64,000 nt of DNA from Roseiarcus sp036489975 (GTDB lineage Bacteria; Pseudomonadota; Alphaproteobacteria; Rhizobiales; Beijerinckiaceae): NCBI GenBank assembly GCA_036489975.1, contig DASXES010000033.1, positions 1 through 64,000 of the forward strand, read 5' to 3'. The notes below the pieces were generated by a model. It made no database searches. It saw only the letters and a list, made by a program, of their open reading frames with translations, and was not told the DNA's origin. The position numbers and the translations under genes were made by a program. Numbering within the stretch: position 1 is the first letter of the stretch; each line of letters opens with the position of its first letter. Shown here one piece after another: positions 59,695 through 64,000 of this stretch.

Positions 59695-60534
59695 TTACGG
59701 GCCGGCGCCTCGAGACGAACCGGAAGGCGCGTCGGGCCGCTCGGGACCGCGGCGCACGGCCGTCATCTCGGCGATGATCGAAAGCGCGATCTCTTCAGAG
59801 GTGATCGCAGAAATGTCGAGCCCCGCGGGCGCCTTCACGCCTGCAAGACTCTCGGCGGCAACCCCCTCATCCGCGAGCTCCCGCTTCAAGGTCTCGCCCT
59901 TGCGCCGGGAGCCGACGAAAGCGCGATAGCGCGCCGGCATCGCGGCGACGGCTTTGAGCGCCGCGCGATCGCCCGCGCCCTGGGTCGAAATGACGACGAA
60001 GGCTCCGTTCCCGGCCGAGGGCGGCGGCGCGAGGCCTTCGTGTCGCTCCGGCTCTCCCCCGAAGCGGTCGAGGTCGGCCGGCTGCGCGGCGACCGTGACC
60101 GCAAAGCCGAACATCGGGGCGAGCCTCGCCAGCGCGACGGCGACCGGCGAAGCGCCAAGAATGAGAAGCCTTGGTTTCGGCATGATCGGCTCGACAAAGA
60201 CGTCCATCGTGCCCTGGCTCGGACAGGAGTTCTTGGCGAAAAACACGCCGCCCCGCTCCTCGCCAGCCGCCGCGCCAAGTTCGGCAAGCGCGTCTTTGGG
60301 TGCGATCGAGACCAGTCGCGATTGGCCGTCCAACATGCACTGGCGGGCCGCCTTGACGACAGCAGCGCGCGCGCATCCCCCGCCAATCCAGCCTTCCTCG
60401 ATCGAACCGTCCGGTCCGATGAGGGCCTTGGCCCCGGCTTTCGCAGCGGTCACGGAGACTGTGCGCACGACCGTCGCCAGCACGAAAGTCTCGCCATTCG
60501 CCTGATGCTCAAGGGCCCGCTCGAGCACGCCCAT
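59695..60534 (-). CDS. coxF: XdhC/CoxF family molybdenum-hydroxylase maturation protein
   Basis: A 279-aa member of the XdhC/CoxI group, which helps insert or protect the molybdenum cofactor of xanthine- and CO-dehydrogenase-like enzymes. The N-terminal region has ANGETFVLATVVRTVSVTA and EGWIGGGCARAAVVKAAR. The Rossmann-like C-terminal half has PRLLILGASPVAVALARLAP. ATG 60534 (MGVLERALEHQ) is likelier than the upstream Met at 60579. It follows coxE directly (one base between), as in the Oligotropha cox cluster, which supports the symbol. Confidence 0.85.
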   Translation of the reverse strand: MGVLERALEHQANGETFVLATVVRTVSVTAAKAGAKALIGPDGSIEEGWIGGGCARAAVVKAARQCMLDGQSRLVSIAPKDALAELGAAAGEERGGVFFAKNSCPSQGTMDVFVEPIMPKPRLLILGASPVAVALARLAPMFGFAVTVAAQPADLDRFGGEPERHEGLAPPPSAGNGAFVVISTQGAGDRAALKAVAAMPARYRAFVGSRRKGETLKRELADEGVAAESLAGVKAPAGLDISAITSEEIALSIIAEMTAVRRGPERPDAPSGSSRGAGP

Positions 60535-60535
60535 A

Positions 60536-61717
60536 TCAGAGCCTCGCCAGATAGCGTTCGAGCCCGGCCAGACTCTCAAGGTCGTGCGCCGGCGCGAAAA
60601 GATCGACGAAGGGCAGCGCGGCGCGCATCCCTCGCGCGACGGGCGCGAATCCCTCGCGCCCCGTGAGAGGATTGAGCCAGACGACGCGGCGGCAGCGACG
60701 CTTGAGAGCGCGCATCTCGGAGGCGAGCTTTTCCGGCTCGCCGGTGTCGTAGCCGTCCGAGAAGATCATCACGCAGGTGCGCGAATGAATGACCCGCTTC
60801 GCATGGACGCGGTTGAAGTCCCCCAGGCAATCGCCTATCCGCGTGCCGCCGCCAACGCCCTCAGCCATCAGCGACAGCCGGTCCAGCGCGCGCTGAGGAT
60901 TGCGCTCGCTGAGCGCCGAGGACACATGCGCGAGCCGGGTATGGAAGAGGTAGGCTTCGGCTTGCGCAAACGCCTGCGACAAAGCATGCAGGAAACGCGT
61001 GAACACCGGCACATACGGCTCCATCGAGCCGGACGCGTCGAGCAGCGCGACGATTCGGAGCGGCCTGCGCTTCCGCTTTCTGAACTTGAGGTCGATCGGC
61101 TCTCCCCCGCGCGCGACCGAGCGCCGCAGCGTCGCGCGCAGGTCGATGCGGCGGCCTTTGCGACGGGCGCGCTCCCGCCGCGTCACGCGGGCGCGCATCG
61201 CGCGCGCAAGCCTTTCGGCGAGCGCCAGCGCCGCCTCGCGCTCCGGCCCGGCCGCGAGAATCGCGAAGTCCTTCCTGGCGAGCGTTTCCTGCGCCGAAGC
61301 GCCGCGCTCGCGTCCGCGTCCTTCGGCGGTGGTCTCGCCCGGCGTCTGCGCCTGCGCGCGCTGCTGAAGTCCGTCCGCGCCTGTTCCGCCGGGGCCGGGC
61401 TCGAAGCGGCGGGCGCGATTCGCAATTCCGAGCGCCACCGTCGCCTGGGCGCGCCTGACGCCGCGCCCGCGCCAGAAGGCGTCGAACAATTCGTCGAAGC
61501 GCTCGTATTCGCTCCTGTTGGACGCCAGCAGGGCTTTCAGCGCTGCCCGCAAACGCTCGGGGCGATCGGCGAGCGGGCTTGCGATCACCCGCGCGGCGTC
61601 GCCTGTCTCGCTGCGGCCGACGGAGAAGCCCGCGCCGCGCAGGGTCGCGGTAAAGCCGGAGAGCCTCCGGCGCATGCCGGCGCCAGGCGATGCGGGGCTC
61701 GCCAGGGGGGAGGTCAT
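60536..61717 (-). CDS. coxE: VWA domain-containing CO dehydrogenase maturation protein CoxE
   Basis: A 393-aa von Willebrand A protein. The MIDAS motif is LLDASGSM (first Asp about 227), with later VMIFSDGYDTGEPEKLASEM and WLNPLTGREGFAPVARGM. The N-terminal half is Arg-rich and Gln/Gly-rich. It works with the MoxR-type ATPase CoxD in building the [CuSMoO2] centre of CO dehydrogenase. Its start overlaps the coxD stop by 4 bp. Confidence 0.9.
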   Translation of the reverse strand: MTSPLASPASPGAGMRRRLSGFTATLRGAGFSVGRSETGDAARVIASPLADRPERLRAALKALLASNRSEYERFDELFDAFWRGRGVRRAQATVALGIANRARRFEPGPGGTGADGLQQRAQAQTPGETTAEGRGRERGASAQETLARKDFAILAAGPEREAALALAERLARAMRARVTRRERARRKGRRIDLRATLRRSVARGGEPIDLKFRKRKRRPLRIVALLDASGSMEPYVPVFTRFLHALSQAFAQAEAYLFHTRLAHVSSALSERNPQRALDRLSLMAEGVGGGTRIGDCLGDFNRVHAKRVIHSRTCVMIFSDGYDTGEPEKLASEMRALKRRCRRVVWLNPLTGREGFAPVARGMRAALPFVDLFAPAHDLESLAGLERYLARL

Positions 61718-62604
61718 GCGGCGCGCCCCGCGAGCCTCGCGGTCACCTCAGGCGTCACGCGGGCTCTGTCCTCGTGCGTCTTCAGAAGCGCGAGAAGCGT
61801 CGCGTGGACGATCTCCGGCTCGGCGGAGAGATCACCGACCCCAAGGCCCGCGAGAGTCGCGGCCCAGTCGAGCGTCTCTGCGATCCCGGGCGTCTTGCGC
61901 AATTCCTCCTTGCGCAGTCCAGCGACCATGCGCGCGACCTGAAGCGCGAACGACGCGTCGATACCCGGCTGACGGGCCACCAGGATCGCCGCCTCGCGGT
62001 CGACGTCGGGAAAATCGAGATAATGGTAGAGGCACCGGCGGCGCAGCGCATCGGACAATTCGCGCGTTCCGTTCGAGGTCAGAACGACGCGCGGGATGGA
62101 CAGCGCCCTGACGGTTCCGAACTCGGGGATCGTGATCTGGAAGTCGGACAGAAGCTCGAGCAGAAAAGCCTCGAACTCCTCGTCCGCACGATCGACTTCG
62201 TCGATCAGCAGCACTGGCGGGTCCTTCCTGCGGATGGCGGCCAGCAGCGGACGCTCGAGCAGATAGTCCTCGGAGAAGATCAGCGCCTCGATCGATTCGG
62301 GCCTCTCGCCCGACCCTTCGCGCGCCTTGATCGCAATGAGCTGACGCTGATAGTTCCATTCGTAAAGCGCCGAATTTGCGTCGAGCCCCTCATAGCACTG
62401 CATGCGGATGAGTTCGGCGCCATGCACGAGCGCCAGCGCCTTGGCGACCTCGGTCTTGCCGACGCCCGCTTCGCCTTCGATGAGCAGCGGGCGCTTGAGG
62501 TAGTCCATCATCCAGAGCGCGGTCGCCAGCTCGCGGTCGGCGACATAGCCGGTCTCCGCGAGCCTGGCGGCGATCGCCTCGCGCGGGATCCGCTCGCTAG
62601 GCAT
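61714..62604 (-). CDS. coxD: AAA+ ATPase CoxD (MoxR type)
   Basis: A 296-aa MoxR-family AAA+ ATPase. Walker A is EGEAGVGKTEVAKALA, Walker B PPVLLIDEVDRADEEFEAFL, sensor 1 VVLTSNGTRELSDALRRRCL and the region LDFPDVDREAAILVARQPG follows. CoxD is needed for sulfuration and copper insertion at the active site of CO dehydrogenase. It lies directly downstream of coxL and overlaps coxE by 4 bp. Confidence 0.91.
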   Translation of the reverse strand: MPSERIPREAIAARLAETGYVADRELATALWMMDYLKRPLLIEGEAGVGKTEVAKALALVHGAELIRMQCYEGLDANSALYEWNYQRQLIAIKAREGSGERPESIEALIFSEDYLLERPLLAAIRRKDPPVLLIDEVDRADEEFEAFLLELLSDFQITIPEFGTVRALSIPRVVLTSNGTRELSDALRRRCLYHYLDFPDVDREAAILVARQPGIDASFALQVARMVAGLRKEELRKTPGIAETLDWAATLAGLGVGDLSAEPEIVHATLLALLKTHEDRARVTPEVTARLAGRAA

Positions 62605-62619
62605 GGGCGCTGCGCGTCA

Positions 62620-62647
62620 CCCTTCTCCCCGCAAGCGGGGAGAAGGG
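62620..62647. repeat. Palindrome between coxL and coxD
   Basis: CCCTTCTCCCCG (62620-62631) pairs with CGGGGAGAAGGG (62636-62647) around a 4-nt loop. It is a strong extragenic palindrome related in sequence to the outer arms of the element at 44641-44698. It may also end or stabilise the coxL transcript. Confidence 0.65.
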
Positions 62648-62678
62648 ACAATGGCCAGCCGTTGTGGCGACATCCTTG

Positions 62679-64000
62679 TCACGCATGCAGCCCAAGCTTC
62701 TCCGCCGCGAGCCAGGTGCGGTAGGCGTCGTGCGGCATGGCGATATGGGTCGAACCGAGAAACTTGAAGGCGTCGTTCACCGCATTGGTGAAACAGGGGA
62801 CCGAGCCGACATTCGGGCTCTCGCCGACGCCCTTGGCGCCGATCGGGTGGTGCGGCGAGGGCGTCACCGTATAGTCCGTCTCCCAGTGGGGCGTCTCGAC
62901 CGCGGTCGGCAGGAAGAAGTCCATCAGCGAGGCGCCCTTGACGTTGCCGGATTCGTCGTAGGCGATCTCCTGCCCCATGGCGATCGCGTAGCCTTCGGTG
63001 CAGCCGCCGTGCACCTGGCCCTCGATGATCATCGGGTTGATGCGTGTGCCGCAATCGTCGAGCGCATAGAAGCGCCTGACGTTGTGGACGCCGGTGTCGA
63101 CGTCGATGTCCATCACGCAGATATAGGCCCCGAACGGATAGGTCATGTTCGGCGGATCGTAATAGCTCACCGCCTCGAGTCCCGGCTCCATGCCAGGGGG
63201 GACCTTGTTGTAGGCGGCCCAGGCGATCTGGCTCATCGTCTTGAACGATTCCGGATTGCCCTTGACGCGGAAGCGGTCGACGTCCCATTCGAGATCGCCT
63301 TCATGCACTTCGAGCATGAAGGCTGCGATCATCTGCGCCTTGGCCTTGATCTTGCGCGAGGCCATGGCGATGGCGGCGCCAGCCACCGGAGTCGAGCGTG
63401 ACCCATAGGTGCCGAGGCCATAAGGGGCGGTGTCGGTGTTGCCCTCCTCGACCAGGATGTCGTCGGCGGGAATGCCGATCTCGGTTGCGATGATCTGCGC
63501 CCAGGTGGTCTCGTGGCCCTGGCCCTGGCTCTTCGTGCCCATGCGCGCGACGCCCTTGCCGGTCGGATGGATGCGGATCTCGCACGAATCGAACATCGCA
63601 ATGCCGAGGATGTCGCAATTCTTCGACGGGCCCGCGCCGACAATCTCGGTGAAGAACGAGACGCCTATCCCCATCAGCTCGCGCGTCTCGCCGCGCCTGA
63701 ACGCCTCCTGCTTCGCCTTCTGCTCTTCACGCAGGGCGCGGTAATTCGTCGCCTCGAGCGCCTTCTGCATGGCGGTGTGATAGTCGCCCGAATCATACTC
63801 CCAGCCGAGCGCCGACTGATAGGGGAACTGCTCGCGCTTGATGAAGTTCCTGATTCTGAAGTCGACAGGATCGAGCTTGAGCTTCTGCGCCATGATGTCC
63901 ATGGCGCGCTCGATCGCGTAGGCCACTTCCGTCACCCGGAACGAGCAGCGATAGGCGACGCCGCCCGGCGCCTTGTTGGTGTAGACGCCGTCGACCGAAA
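62679..64000 (-). CDS. coxL: Aerobic carbon monoxide dehydrogenase large subunit, form I, 3' part
   Basis: The C-terminal 439 residues of a molybdenum hydroxylase large subunit; the 5' part runs off the window. The form I active-site signature AYRCSFR is present at 63936-63956, with the cysteine that binds copper in the Mo-S-Cu centre. The catalytic glutamate lies in GAKGVGESPNVGSVP. Other matches are KSQGQGHETTWAQIIATEIG, GTYGSRSTPVAGAAIAMASR and DDCGTRINPMIIEGQVHGG. It oxidises CO to CO2 and feeds electrons to the respiratory chain. coxM and coxS are expected upstream, outside the window. Confidence 0.95.
   Translation of the reverse strand, partial: SVDGVYTNKAPGGVAYRCSFRVTEVAYAIERAMDIMAQKLKLDPVDFRIRNFIKREQFPYQSALGWEYDSGDYHTAMQKALEATNYRALREEQKAKQEAFRRGETRELMGIGVSFFTEIVGAGPSKNCDILGIAMFDSCEIRIHPTGKGVARMGTKSQGQGHETTWAQIIATEIGIPADDILVEEGNTDTAPYGLGTYGSRSTPVAGAAIAMASRKIKAKAQMIAAFMLEVHEGDLEWDVDRFRVKGNPESFKTMSQIAWAAYNKVPPGMEPGLEAVSYYDPPNMTYPFGAYICVMDIDVDTGVHNVRRFYALDDCGTRINPMIIEGQVHGGCTEGYAIAMGQEIAYDESGNVKGASLMDFFLPTAVETPHWETDYTVTPSPHHPIGAKGVGESPNVGSVPCFTNAVNDAFKFLGSTHIAMPHDAYRTWLAAEKLGLHA

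Overview
The window is GC-rich chromosomal DNA from an alphaproteobacterium, most likely of the order Hyphomicrobiales (Rhizobiales). The grounds are the atpAGDC order, an ftsQ-ftsA-ftsZ-lpxC-bamD-recN run, the DUF2948-hisD-UPF0262 neighbourhood, a zinc-finger-less DnaJ divergent from pdxH, paired CtrA-type TTAA-N7-TTAA boxes, and a form I carbon monoxide dehydrogenase cluster. A Beijerinckiaceae/Methylocystaceae-like relative would fit the serine-cycle-type glycerate kinase, but the genus cannot be fixed from the sequence alone.

Layout. 1-4.4 kb: end of the ATP synthase operon (atpA 3' end, atpG, atpD, atpC), then a YjbR/MmcQ protein and a threonine dehydratase-like enzyme. 4.4-6.2 kb: an AEC transporter, tRNA-Gln(TTG) and a decayed sulfatase. 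6.2-14.3 kb: a complete Kdp potassium-pump operon on the minus strand, including the 28-aa KdpF and a second 27-aa micro-protein, with a KdpE-like box upstream. 14.5-23.1 kb: acyltransferase, class II DAHP synthase, MFS transporter, FabI, a sigma/anti-sigma pair, DnaJ-like protein and PdxH. 23.1-30.9 kb: an accessory-looking stretch with A-rich repeats, a Nudix hydrolase and two low-GC orphan genes, which flank a Spy-like protein, an HpcH/HpaI aldolase and gyrB. 30.9-33.9 kb: SDR, L-threonate dehydrogenase-like enzyme and a two-domain 2-oxoglutarate oxygenase. 34.5-46.6 kb: cell division and envelope genes (ftsQ, ftsA, ftsZ, lpxC, bamD, recN, murA) followed by hisD and its companions. 46.7-53 kb: methyltransferase, a small secreted protein, desaturase, aspartic-protease-like protein, EamA transporter, EthD protein, orphan Liv-type binding protein and tRNA-Thr(GGT). 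53.3-59.6 kb: tartronate semialdehyde reductase, glycerate 2-kinase and glycolate oxidase glcDEF. 59.7-64 kb: coxF, coxE, coxD and the 3' part of coxL on the minus strand.

How the parts work together. GlcDEF, GarR and glycerate 2-kinase together carry glycolate through glyoxylate and tartronate semialdehyde to 2-phosphoglycerate, apart from the glyoxylate carboligase step, which is not in view. The cox genes encode the catalytic subunit of aerobic CO dehydrogenase and the MoxR/VWA/XdhC-type proteins that assemble its Mo-Cu site. The least explained material is the pair of low-GC orphan genes at 24.1-25.2 kb and 29.9-30.8 kb, the A-rich repeat/inverted repeat after pdxH, and a promoter-like region beside the 3' end of fabI with no gene behind it. 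I found no CRISPR array, integrase, transposase, rRNA or clearly recognisable multi-gene defence system.
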